Shown here: positions 37,101 through 47,362 of the stretch, piece after piece
Position numbering within the stretch: position 1 is the stretch's first letter
How the letters are laid out: each line of letters opens with the position of its first letter
Source: Parasponia andersonii
Taxonomy: Eukaryota; Streptophyta; Magnoliopsida; Rosales; Cannabaceae
DNA: 64,000 nucleotides
Reading direction: 5' to 3'
Assembly (NCBI GenBank): GCA_002914805.1
Contig: JXTB01000596.1
Span: forward strand, 85,061 to 149,060
The notes under the pieces: model-generated
Database searches by the model: none
What the model saw: only the letters and a program-made list of their open reading frames with translations
What the model was told of the DNA's origin: nothing
Position numbers and translations under genes: made by a program

Positions 37101-38076
37101 ACGGCTGGATACTTCTGGCCATACATAATGACAGAGGTGGCCCGATTTGTCAAGAAATGTGATAAGTGCCAGAGGTTCGCCCCAATGAAATGCCAGCCCG
37201 TGTAGGTACTTCATTTGAACATAACCCCCTGGTCGTTTGCCAAATGGGGTCTGGACATCATCAGAGAGCTCCCCAGAAGTCCAGGGGGAAGGAGGTACGT
37301 CCTGTTGGCCACGGATTACTTCACCAAATGGGTAGAAGCTGAAGCCTACGCGACCATTAGCAAGATAGACACGATTAACTTCATCTGGAAGAACATAATC
37401 TATCGGTTCGGGATTCTGAATGAGATACACGCCGATCATGGCACACAGTTTCAAAATGCTAAGGTCAAGGAGCTGTGCGAGCTGTATGATATAAGGCTCA
37501 GTTTCTCTTCCGTGAACTACCCTCAGGGGAACGGTCAAGTGGAGGCAACGAACAAAGCCATATTTAGCAACATCAAAAAGAACTTGCAGGAGGCTAAAGG
37601 CAAGTAGTTAGAAGAGCTGTCGGCCATTGTATGGGCTCATCAAACCACAGAGCGGAGGTCGACTGGAAGAACACCATTCACCATGGTCTACGGCTCAGAG
37701 GCTGTGATCCCGACCGAAGTCGGCCTCCCGACCCTCCGTTCCGAAGTGGTGAGAGATGCCCTCTTAAACAAATGCCAGCTGCAACACGGACCTCCTGGAG
37801 GAAACGAGAGACATGGCCCTGGTCCACCTAGCTTCGTATCATCAGCAGGCTAGATCCTACTACGCCAAAAAGGTTAGTGCTCGACGATTTAATGCCGGGG
37901 ATTGGGTCCTGAAAGTTAGAACATGGAATTCCTCGAAACTGAACTCCAATTGGATCGGACCCTATGAGGTGATCAAAGCACTCAACAATGGCGTGTATAT
38001 CCTGAAAGAACTCAAGACCAAGAAAAACTTGCCGAACACGTGGAACGCTCAGCACTTGAAAAAGTATCACGTGTAA
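34198..38076 (+). pseudogene. gag-pol remnants of Tat fossil 2
   Basis: Recognisable parts: an N-terminal gag piece with coiled coil (34198-34612); reverse transcriptase (about 35160-35690, with FTNLNKACPKDSFPLPRIDQ and IDDMVVKSR); RNase H (about 35880-36180); archaeal-type RNase H (about 36365-36640, FYTDGST and TDSQLIAGQVKG); integrase zinc domain (about 37040-37190, CDKCQRFAP); integrase core (37215-37610, FTKWVEAEAY and DHGTQF); C-terminal part (37813-38076, NWIGPYEVIK). Better preserved than fossil 1 but still a fossil with several breaks. Confidence 0.87.
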
Positions 38077-38199
38077 GACACATGCATATGATGTAAGACC
38101 ATGTGAATGCTTATATTATTGAAAAGCTTAAATCCAAAACAGGTCAAGTTCCCTTTTTTTTTGCCACATAGATTCATCTTTTGGGTTGCTATGGAAAAG

Positions 38200-38695
38200 G
38201 GGGTCTGCCCACAGTGGCAGACCCCACTCACTATTCACGCGTGAGACCCATGTGAACGCTTATATTATTAAATAGCCTAATTCCGAAACAAGTCAGGTCT
38301 TCTGCCACACGGAAAAGGGTCTGCCCATAGTGGCAGACCCAACATTTTATTTGTATAGGCAAAAAATCACACCAGGCTGCTATGGAAGAGGATCTGCCCA
38401 CAGTGGCAGATCCAACGTTTTATTTGCACAGGCAAAAGATCACACCAGGCTGTTACGGAAGAGGATCCGCCCACAGTGGTAGACCCAACATTTTATTTGC
38501 ACAGGCAAAAGATCACTCCAGGCTGCTAAGAAGAGGATCTGCCCACAGTGGCAGACCCAACGTTTTATTTGCACAGGCAAAAGATCATACCAGGCTGCTA
38601 CGGAAAAGGGTCTGCCCACAGTGGCAGACCCCATGCCTCAGTTGCACAGACAAAAAATCATACCGGGTTGCCACAGAAAAGGGTCTTCCACAGTA
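38200..38695. repeat. Tandem array of 72-73-bp units (fossil 2)
   Basis: The core TCTGCCCACAGTGGCAGA recurs at 38391, 38464, 38536 and 38609, with looser units before, each followed by TTTGCACAGGCAAAAGATCA. The core is itself nearly palindromic (TCTGCC..GGCAGA). I saw no counterpart in fossil 1. Confidence 0.85.
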
Positions 38696-39830
38696 GCAGA
38701 CCTCAAAAATGATCGTACTATGGGAGTCACGTCGCTTGTCGATGACCCGAGAAAACGTACGAAGAGCAAACAGCTATGCAACAAAAACTTGTCAGCAGAC
38801 CTCACAAATGATCGTACTATGGGAGTCACGTCGCTCGTCGACGACCTGAGAAAACGTACGAAGAGGAAATAGCTGCACAACTAAAAACTTGCCAGCAGAC
38901 CTCAAAAACGATCGTACAATGGGAATCACGTCGCTTGTCGACGACCTGAGAAAATGTACGAAGAGGAAACAACTGCGCAACTAAAAACTTGCCAGCAGAC
39001 CTCAAAAACGATCGTACTATGGGAATCACATCGCTTATCGACGACCCGAGAAAATGTATGAAGAGGAAACAGCAGTGCAACAAAAACTTGCCAGTAGACC
39101 TCAAAAACGATCGTACTATGGGAATCACGTCGCTTGTCGACGACCCGAGAAAACGTACGAAGAGGAGACAGCTATGCAACAAAAATTTGCCAGCAGACCT
39201 CGCAAATGATCGTACTATAGGAGTCACGTCGCTCGTCGACGACCCGAGAAAACGTACGAAGAGAAAACAGCTGTGCAACTAAAAACTTGCTAGCAGACCT
39301 CACAAATGATCGTACTATGGGAGTCACATCGCTCGTCGACGACCCAAGAAAATGTATGAATAGGAAATAGTTGTGCAACCAAAAACTTGCCAGCAGACCT
39401 CAAAAACGATCGTACTATAGGAGTCACGTCACTTGTCGATGATCCGAGAAAATGTACGAAGAGGAAACAGCTGTGCAACAAAAACTTGCCAGCAGATCTC
39501 ACAAATGATCGTACTATGGGAGTCACATCGCTCGTCGATGACCTGAGAAATCGTACGAAGAGGAAATAGCTGCGCAACCAAAAACTTGTTAGCAGACCTC
39601 AAAAATGATCGTACTATGGGGATCACGTCGTTCGTCGACGACCCGAGAAAACATACGAAGAGGAAAGAATTGCACAACCAAAAACTTGCCAGCAGACCTC
39701 AAAAAACGATCGTACTATGGGGATCACGTCGCTAGTCGATGACCCGAGAAAACGTACAAAGAAGGAGGAGCTACACGGCCAAAACTTGCTAGTAGACCTC
39801 GAAAACGATCGTACTATGGGAATCACATCG
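38695..39830. repeat. Tandem array of about 99-100-bp units (fossil 2)
   Basis: About eleven units beginning GCAGACCTC, each containing GATCGTACTATGGGAGTCAC, GTCGACGACCCGAGAAAA and CGTACGAAGAGGAAA. It is the reverse-complement counterpart of the 100-bp array in fossil 1. Open frames run through it on both strands because the unit lacks stops; they are not genes. Confidence 0.9.
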
Positions 39831-39904
39831 TGCAATAAAATGCTTGCCGATGACTCGGCAAAACATACAAGGAGAAAAGGAGTGCGTAGCCCAAAAGCTT
39901 GCCA

Positions 39905-40200
39905 GCAGACCCCCTAAGGAACATTTTAGCTACACGAATAACTAAAGGAAAGCAGGGTCGGGATCTACCCATTGGAGATGGACCCTCCCTAAGGAACATT
40001 TTAGCTACACGAAGAGCTAAAGGAAAGCAGGGTCGGGATCCACCCGTTAGAAGTGGACCCTCCCTAAGGAACATTTTAGCTACACGAAGAGCTAAAAGAA
40101 AGCAGGGTCGGGATCCACCCGTTGGAATTGGACCCTCCCTAAGGAACATTTTAGCTACACGAAGAGCTAAAGGAAAGCAGGCTCTACCCGGGGGATGGTT
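39905..40200. repeat. Tandem array of 75-bp units (fossil 2)
   Basis: CCTAAGGAACATTTTAGCTA recurs at 39913, 39988, 40063 and 40138 with exact 75-bp spacing. Each is followed by GGAAAGCAGGGTCGGGATC. Related to the 74-bp array of fossil 1. Confidence 0.9.
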
Positions 40201-40359
40201 TATTTGTGCATAGGCAGGATGTCAACGGATTTGGGGTCTACCCATTGGAAGTAGTCCAGTACCAGATCAAACATAAAGACAAAAATTAAGATTAAAGTCT
40301 GTTTATTATGTCCTAAAAATACAAAGCGCACGGTTAATAGTGGTGCGCGCTCATAAGCC

Positions 40360-40569
40360 CTACTTACGGGAGGCAGGTCGCGAACAGACTCGTAAGGAGA
40401 CGTCGTAGTGGTAGTGCCCTATTTGTTCCCGGTAAGAGCCGAGCCTAGGCCTTCTCCTTTGTAACGACGGGTCCAAACAATGGTCGACCAATCCCTGGAG
40501 CTGGTTCCAAGCGCGGTCCCATTTGGGGTCGGAGAAGTCCAGCCACACGCGCGGGTCGAACTCTGCCAA
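40360..40569 (-). pseudogene. Small antisense ORF of Tat fossil 2
   Basis: An open frame of 69 codons containing WLDFSDPKWDRAWNQLQGLV and SLQRRRPRLGSYREQ. It corresponds at protein level to 20863-21062 in fossil 1. It lies between the 75-bp array and the main antisense gene and runs in the same direction as that gene. Function unknown. Confidence 0.55.
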
Positions 40570-40869
40570 AACAAGTCATAACAAAAGTTATACCTCCGTA
40601 AAACTGGATGAGTCAAAGCTTGCATCCCTATCTCTAGAACTAATCTTGGCAATCATAGCCCGAGGAGGACTTATTAATAGTCCGAAATCGTGTCCATCTG
40701 AGTCGTCCATAATTATTTATACAGACGGCTACAACAAGGCTTAACTTTACCCCGGACGTGGTCAACAAAGAAAAAGAAAACAGACTAAAGAGAATTGCAC
40801 TGTTCTTATTATTTATTCGGAGGGTTACATCGAGGGTCAGCTTTACAAATGTACAAAGTTAGGGGCCCT

Positions 40870-43800
40870 ACTTACCTCCGTCCATGGGAGTGCGACCAGT
40901 CCCGGTGCTTGGACCAGCCCCGGTGGAGGGTGGCGTACCAGGGTCGGATTCATCACTAGATAAAATGAACGCACCAGACCCCTCACCAGTTGAGACTCCG
41001 AGACCAGGCTGAGCGCCAGGGGCTTCTGAAGTTTGATCTGGCAGATTGGAAACGGTGATAGGCTCTTTGGCACCAGAAGTAGATGTAGAGGATCCATCCT
41101 TTTCTACAGCAAGCATCTTCATCACGTCAGCCACGTACGTGATACTGATCTCATCCCTAAGCTGCTGCATGTAGTGCTTGACGGAATAGTGGTCTCTCTC
41201 GATGCCTTTCTGTTCGTCGAACTGGTCTGACGTTACCACCTCAGCATGACCTTCGAACTCTCTATTCTCTCAGCTAGACCTGTAACTTTCTACAGAAAGA
41301 ACGTCCACCTGCCTCTGGTAGCTCGTTTTCAGTTTCTCCGCGTCCGCCAGCCTATCCTTCAGCACCGCCAGCCTAAGCTCCACTTGCCGCTACGATAAGT
41401 CGACCAAAAAAATGTTAATGCCGGCAAGGTCCTCGTTATGTTTGCGAGAAATCTCCACATGAGCACCCATCAGATTTTTGTGATCCAAGAAGAGATATCG
41501 ATTTATCTCGTAGGATCGGTCAAGCCTGCGTTGCAGAGAATGGGCCTCTAGCTTAGCTTTCGCCTCGGCTTTCCTCGCTTCTTTGGCGTCATCAACAGCC
41601 CTGTCACGAGCGACGAAAGCCAGTCCCATCTCTACCCCTGCGCTCTGCAATTCTTACTCCTTGACCCTTAGCTCGTTCTGAGCCAGCCTGGTAGCCTCGG
41701 ATTGGGAAAGTTTGTCGGCCTCCGCCTCAACCAGTCTCGCAGCCAGCTCCTCGCGTCTGGTCCTCTCGATGCTCAGAGCATGAGCCACCACGCTACTGAC
41801 CCTCGCCTCCTCGAGGCTCTGATATAAATCAAAGTTAGACCTCAATTCGGCGAGGGCGGCCTCGCTGCGCTCGGCCTGTGCAGAGCGGTAACTCAGCTCC
41901 TTGGTCAAGTTCCTGACGCGAGAGGAATAGAAAGACCGGATGGCGACCAGCTGCAAGTTAAACAAAAAAGAGGGGGGTCAGCGTTTAGCAAAGATGCTGA
42001 AAAACATAGAAACGACTGAGTAGACCAAACCTACGCGAAGGTACGGCTGGTGACAAGCTCGATGTTCTCCAAAGAGAGTGCCTCCAGCTCCGGCTCTACG
42101 GCTGGACCCTCTCTCTGGGCGTAGCCCGCACCTGGGGAACACGGCCCCGCCCCGCTAGCCATGAGGGCACCCTCTCCACCAGCTGGGCATGCCCCCGAAG
42201 CAGCGGTGGCAGGAATAGAGGAAAGCTCGGTGCCACCGAGAGTGCCGTCAGCCACGACCAGAGGTGGTGTGTCTCCTCTTGGCGTGCCGCTATGCACCGA
42301 CCTTCTTCTCCTTAGAAGGGTCAGCGTGGCCCCGTCGTCATCACTGTCAGACGAAGGGGCAACCCTGCCCCTCTTATCCGACCGACCCTCTTCTTCGTTA
42401 GATGAGCCGACCTCGTGTCGCCGCTTTATTGGGACCGGGGGAGGGGAAGATAGCCGGGACTTCAGCCTTAAAGCCCCTCCACTGAGCTCGGCGATCTCCC
42501 CGCCGAGGCAAATAACACTTGATTTCGAACCGAAGTCAGGGGTGGACGAGGCTGGTGTAGCAGACCCCCCAACTAGACTCAGCGGCATCTCCTTGCTGTG
42601 TACGGTCTGGGGGGCAGACGTTCCCCCGGATGGAGGTCTGCCTACGTCAGAGCAGGGGACCGCAGGCACTTCATCTCCTGAGAGCACCACGAGATGCCGG
42701 CCAGCGGGTGCCTTGGGGCGAGCCTTATGTCCCGCGGCTCCCCTCTTGACGGGGGAGGGGTCAACCGATGGGCCCATCTCAGAACCTACAAAGAACAAGT
42801 AACATGTTTAGGTCACGACCATAATCCGACCCACGAAGCTCAAGGATGCGAAAATGAACACACCCCTAGCCCTCTTTGGGGGCGGCGGCTTCCTCCCTGC
42901 GGAGCCTGATGCACTCATCAGCCACAAGCCTCACGGCCTCCTCGAGCTCATGGCTATACGGTACCACCAGGTCGTTGGAGCCCGCCAGTTAGCTTGAAGC
43001 CGTAACCTGCCGACCCATCATGGCGATTCGATCATGCTCATCCCGGCGGAATCAGTTCAGGACAGAGGCGTCAAGTCGGCTCCGCATGTGCTTTGTGATT
43101 ACCCAGGTATCCAAAGGGAATGGAAGGTATGAAACCATCCTGGGCATCATATTCATCACCAAGGAGTTGAGGATGGCCTGGATATGCCGGCAGTCCCCGG
43201 AAGATCCGAAGATGACGATCCCCTCCAGGCCTTTGAGCCGCCCCGCCGACAAATGCGGCTCGAACCTGTTCTCTTCGGCCGAGGCTGCACAAGACAAAAT
43301 AACGTGAGTAATAACAGACGAAGAGAACGCAGACTTGAAAATCACGACCTAGCACTTACTCTGCAGGAAAGCCGAGAGAACTTGGAAGTGTTCGCCATTC
43401 ACCCAAAGGGAGCACCACGCCCCTCCAACGATGTATAGCCTAGCGTGGGAGTCCCATTGCTTGTCTAACCTCGGTAAGCCCCAGAAGATATGACGTTCCG
43501 GTAGCAGTTAGAGGTAAAAGGTGGGATAGGAACTCTTCTTGGGGATAAGGGTGAGTTTATAAGCATAAAAGACCACCTCCAGGTCGATATGCAGATTGTA
43601 GAGAACTGACAGGGCAGAAAGCCCCATCAGAATCATGACCCCGTTTGCATTTAACTGCATCAGATGGATCCCCGTCAAAGCGAAGAATTGGTGGATCAGA
43701 GGAGGAAGAGGGAATCATAGCCATTCCAGGTATTTTCTGCCCAAGATAATGGAGCCTTCGGGGGCAAAGGGACGAAGATACCAATCCGCAGGGCCCTCGA

Positions 43801-43903
43801 CCCTTTGTAGCGTCACTCCACCGAGAAGGCAAAGCTGTCTCCTTAGTGAATCCAACTCTGAATCCGCAATAGGGTGCAAATCCTGATCTTGACTTGAAGC
43901 CAT
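40870..43903 (-). pseudogene. Antisense gene of Tat fossil 2
   Basis: Coding blocks on the minus strand, in order: start near 43903 (MASSQDQDLHPIADSE); a block with FALTGIHLMQ-type sequence near 43640-43700; FGSSGDCRHIQAILNS (about 43180-43260); a Pro/Ser-rich block with SDSDDDGATLTLLRRRR (42031-42798); an Ala/Glu/Arg-rich coiled-coil block (about 41390-41965); and a Ser/Gly-rich acidic end (40868-41239). Introns fall where they do in fossil 1, for example GTAAGTGCTAGGTCGTG near 43358 and a TTGTGCAG acceptor near 43288. The product resembles uncharacterised plant transposon-associated proteins. Broken. Its strand is opposite to gag-pol, so it would need its own promoter or one in the 3' LTR. 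Confidence 0.7.
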
Positions 43904-44243
43904 TGTTCTGGATACGAGTGAAAGAGTAAAAGTCTCTAGAAGGGAGGAAATCAGAAACCCTAGGATTTTATGAGGCTAGAATAATTGAAAATTTTAGTAA
44001 AGTGGCAAATGAGCGTAATTGTGGCTTTTATAGAGGGGGAGCCGAAGAGTTTTTTTGGAAAAGGGGAGAGCAAAGGAGACCGAACAGTCGAAACTTCAAA
44101 ATTTAAACAGATTTCGTGACATGGGATGGCGTGCCTCCGCGTTGGCAGAGGGGAGCCATGTGCATCCCCCAGATTGGAGGAACGGATAAACGATTTCCCC
44201 ACTTGACGGATACGTTTCCATCAAATAGGGAAATGGGGGCAGT

Positions 44244-45070
44244 TGTGGGACCCGTTCCCAAATCATACACCACGTGGACGATTAAGCGGCAGAACATGTC
44301 ACAAACGGGGCCCACCATCCGACAGGTGTCGTGAGTGATTAGCTAAAGGCCACGCAGGTCACACGTGATACCACATTGGCCATTAGGCTGTCCGATGTTA
44401 GGGTCGAGCCCATCACAGACCCTTAACAGACTCGGCCCAGTCCGACCCTTACCTCGACAGCTAGAGGGTCGGAAGCCCCCAGGGTCTTCCACCAGAATAC
44501 AGTGGAAAGCAACTCACAACTCCAGACCCAGACAGAGCATTTAATACGATCGCGGGTAGGTGTGCGCAAGGGGCAAGCCGTCCTGACAGAACGGCGATTT
44601 GTCTAAATCTCGCTCCTGACAGACTCAAGCCATAGGAGGCGGCGGAAACCAAGCTACAACGATACAGAGGAGATCACGGTAATCTCGGCCCGTGACCTCT
44701 AGAAAAAACTTTGAGAAAAAAGGTACTCAGTCCTGAGATTGAGACCGGGATGGTTCACAATCTCAGGACTATATATATATGAGCCATGCGTTCCTAAATG
44801 GGGCATGTACACATACAAAAAGAGATATTTAAAAGTTTACAAGCGAGAAATAAATATATACTCATATAGAATTAAATCCTTGCTACCTTGAATCAAAGAA
44901 AGACCACTGACTCAAGCATCGGAGAGTCTTTGCAGGTGGCCACCCCCGTCTCTCCAAACCCTGCCTGAAGTTCAGAGCACTTTGGAATAGCAAGGACACG
45001 TGGACAGTTGGAGGGCACATCATCAGTGGTTCAAAGACACGTGGACGGCTGGTGAGAAACCGCTCCAACA
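44244..45070 (+). repeat. 3' LTR of Tat fossil 2
   Basis: Direct repeat of 33345-34170, followed by the target duplication ATTAT. Confidence 0.93.
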
Positions 45071-45424
45071 ATTATCATTATTTCTGAAAGTTAATTACAA
45101 CATTATATCTATCATATTAATTATTCTTTTAAATGCATAGATGGTGCGGGTATTAACTAACAGATAATAGAAAAAAATGTGATTATTTATTACCTGTTGA
45201 TAATAATAAAATATTAAAAAAATTAAAATAAAAATACTAAATCTTTTTCATAATTAATAAAACATTAAACATAATAATATATTAATAATTTTTAAACTCT
45301 AAAATTTAAATATGTAAGTACATATAACTCTCTAAACTCATTATTTTACCAAAGATATAAGAATATAAATAGTGTAAAGTTAAATATATATATATATATA
45401 TATATGTGTATGTATAATAATTTT
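45071..45424. other. AT-rich flank
   Basis: Very AT-rich DNA with a short (AT)n run near 45385-45404. No coding or RNA feature is seen. Confidence 0.35.
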
Positions 45425-45657
45425 GGCACCAATCCAGTAAGTATTTTTTTTTACCTATTTATAAGTATTATTTTGGCCAATTAAAATTGGTCACGTACGT
45501 TTTTTATGATAAAAAGAAGTGAGATAAAAGTATTAAATAATAGATATTTATTTTTATTATTTTTTCTACCTACTCTCAAATTATGATAGTCATTAGATCA
45601 TGATCCAATAGTTAAAAAAAATACCTTAGGTAAAAAAAATACCTACTAAATTAAGAA
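45425..45657. mobile_element. MITE, copy 2 of the family at 3550-3788
   Basis: The left end is CACCAATCCAGTAAGTATTT. The right end, reverse complemented, is CTTAATTTAGTAGGTATTTT. This gives terminal inverted repeats of about 30 bp extending through TTTTTTACCTA on both sides. Inner blocks (CAATTAAAATTGGTCACGTA) match copy 1. Size 233 bp, no coding capacity. Confidence 0.65.
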
Positions 45658-45914
45658 CTATAAATTTTTTTATGTGAATATTAGATATAATGCGGATTAT
45701 ACTAATTTCATCTTTTCCCTATACTCACATATTAACGATGCAGTTATTTTCCATCTCGATCATTTTTTCCATTTAAGTGATTTTTTCCATCTCTATTCAC
45801 ATATATATGTAACCCGGATATTATATTATCATCCCTAGTGGTGGGAGTATTCATGAACGAAAAAACTGCACTATAATTTTCCTAGAAAAATTTAAGCTAA
45901 TATAATAAAAATGA

Positions 45915-46428
45915 GGGTTTATAATGTTCATTACCAATTTACGTTAAATCACTCACTTTCATTTGAAAAGATTTCATTGACACCCTATTATTTTGACACA
46001 ATTTCATTGATACTCCTTACACTGAAAATATTTATGCTAACACTTCTTAAAATTTTTAGAAGTTATACAAACACTCTCCTAAGATTGTGTTTAACAGGAG
46101 GACAAATGGAAGAAAAGAGAGAGTGAGTCTTTTAGTGGATGGATTTTGTAAAATTTAGAAAAATGGTGAATGGGTTTATAATATTCATTACCAGTTTACC
46201 TTAAAATCACTCATTTTCATTTGAAAAGTTTTCACGCCGAATTGTTCATGTCAGAATTTTATTGGTACTCCTTAGACAGAAAATATTTACGCTAACACTT
46301 CTTAAATTTTTAAAAAATTACACAAGCACTCTCCCAAGATTGTGTTTGACATATGAGGGCATGTGGAAGAAAAGAGAAGATGAGTGGATTTGACCATGAA
46401 TTTTGTAAAATTTAGAAAAATGATGAAT
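45915..46428. repeat. Tandem duplication, 2 x 257 bp
   Basis: The units 45915-46171 and 46172-46428 are the same length and both run from GGGTTTATAAT to TAGAAAAATGRTGAAT. They differ at scattered sites, so the duplication is real and not recent. A short open frame at 45911-46126 shows no family resemblance. Confidence 0.8.
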
Positions 46429-46783
46429 ACTTCATTGATTTTTTAGTTTTTTTAATAAATATTTTCCCTCGAATTCTATAGAGTATCTCAGCATGTTCGT
46501 CAAATTATTAGAAGTTCTAACTTTGACTTATTAGGTAAACAAGCGAAAAATGATAGTCATTTTATTGATTTAGTATTAAATGCTAATATGTGTTTTCAGA
46601 AAAGACTCTTAAATTAGGTATTGCCACTTTCTCTTTGTTTGTATAAAAAAAATGACGATTTTTGTTGTTTGGGATAAAAAGAAGTTGAAAGTTTTAATTC
46701 TTTAGGAGTGTAGGGAGACATTCTACATAATTCAGAGCCAAATATAAAACAAATTAACCAATTTTCTTAGACATAGTGATGAC

Positions 46784-46906
46784 NNNNNNNNNNNNNNNNN
46801 NNNNNNNNNNNNNNNNNNNNNNNNNNNNNNNNNNNNNNNNNNNNNNNNNNNNNNNNNNNNNNNNNNNNNNNNNNNNNNNNNNNNNNNNNNNNNNNNNNNN
46901 NNNNNN
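46784..46906. other. Assembly gap (123 N)
   Basis: A run of N lies about 460 bp upstream of the HD-Zip start codon, so part of that gene's promoter is missing. Flanking open frames that read through N are not genes. Confidence 0.98.
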
Positions 46907-47041
46907 AGCATGGAAGGGCACGAAAGTAACCAGAGAATCACCTTGTCCATCCTCTCTCCTCTTCCAGCCTATTTTATTATAATAATCTCCATCGAAGTCG
47001 TCTACCCGAAAAAGAAAAAAACAAACCCTCTCTAATCTAAA

Positions 47042-47043
<2 letters not shown>

Positions 47044-47075
<32 letters not shown>
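47044..47075 (+). repeat. (CT)n microsatellite in the HD-Zip leader
   Basis: About 16 CT units in the probable 5' UTR or core promoter. CT-rich tracts close to transcription starts are common in plant genes. Confidence 0.85.
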
Positions 47076-47077
<2 letters not shown>

Positions 47078-47172
47078 TCTCTCTTCCTAAACTAACAACA
47101 GAGTCCCACTTCGTCTTCTTCATCCCACCATCTTTGGAAGCTCTGAAAAAAGCTTTCTCCTTCTTCTGAGTG

Positions 47173-47253
47173 ATGGGTATGAGCTGCCGTTGTTCTCATA
47201 CTTCTCACATCACCGAAATCATCATCACTAGCTTCTTTCGCCACAAGCTCTAG
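47173..47253 (+). CDS. Upstream ORF in the HD-Zip leader (CPuORF type)
   Basis: A complete 26-codon ORF with two in-frame ATGs (residues 1 and 3) lies 109 bp upstream of the main start codon. Its end, TEIIITSFFRHKL, is hydrophobic and then basic, and a stop follows directly. From memory, Arabidopsis ATHB1 has a conserved-peptide uORF (CPuORF33) in its leader that represses translation of the main ORF. The position, size and C-terminal character fit such an element. I could not align it here, so the match to that class is inference. Confidence 0.7.
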   Translation: MGMSCRCSHTSHITEIIITSFFRHKL

Positions 47254-47362
47254 AATCCCTCAAACCAAGAGGCCCAAAAGACCTTTTATAACCGCTTGAG
47301 AAAAAGATAACTATATAACAAGAAAGAAAAACAGTTAAGTTAATTTGGAAGTTTGGACAAAT

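Larger units (their letters stand above)
33345..45070 (+). mobile_element. Tat-lineage Ty3/gypsy LTR fossil 2
   Basis: An 11.7-kb element, left to right. The LTRs (33345-34170 and 44244-45070, about 826 bp) begin TGTGGGA and end CCGCTCCAACA. A perfect 5-bp target duplication, ATTAT, lies at 33340-33344 and 45071-45075. Next to the 5' LTR is the primer-binding site TTTGGCACCGTCTGTGGGA. Parts follow the order of fossil 1: gag piece, reverse transcriptase, RNase H, archaeal-type RNase H, integrase, three tandem arrays, antisense gene, 3' LTR. I recognised no protease. It is broken with several breaks. The LTRs look about 93-94% alike by eye, so it is younger than fossil 1. The two elements belong to one family but different subgroups. 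Confidence 0.92.

Noticed and set aside
46732-46982. Open frames reading through the N run
   Set aside because: They exist only because N codons contain no stop.
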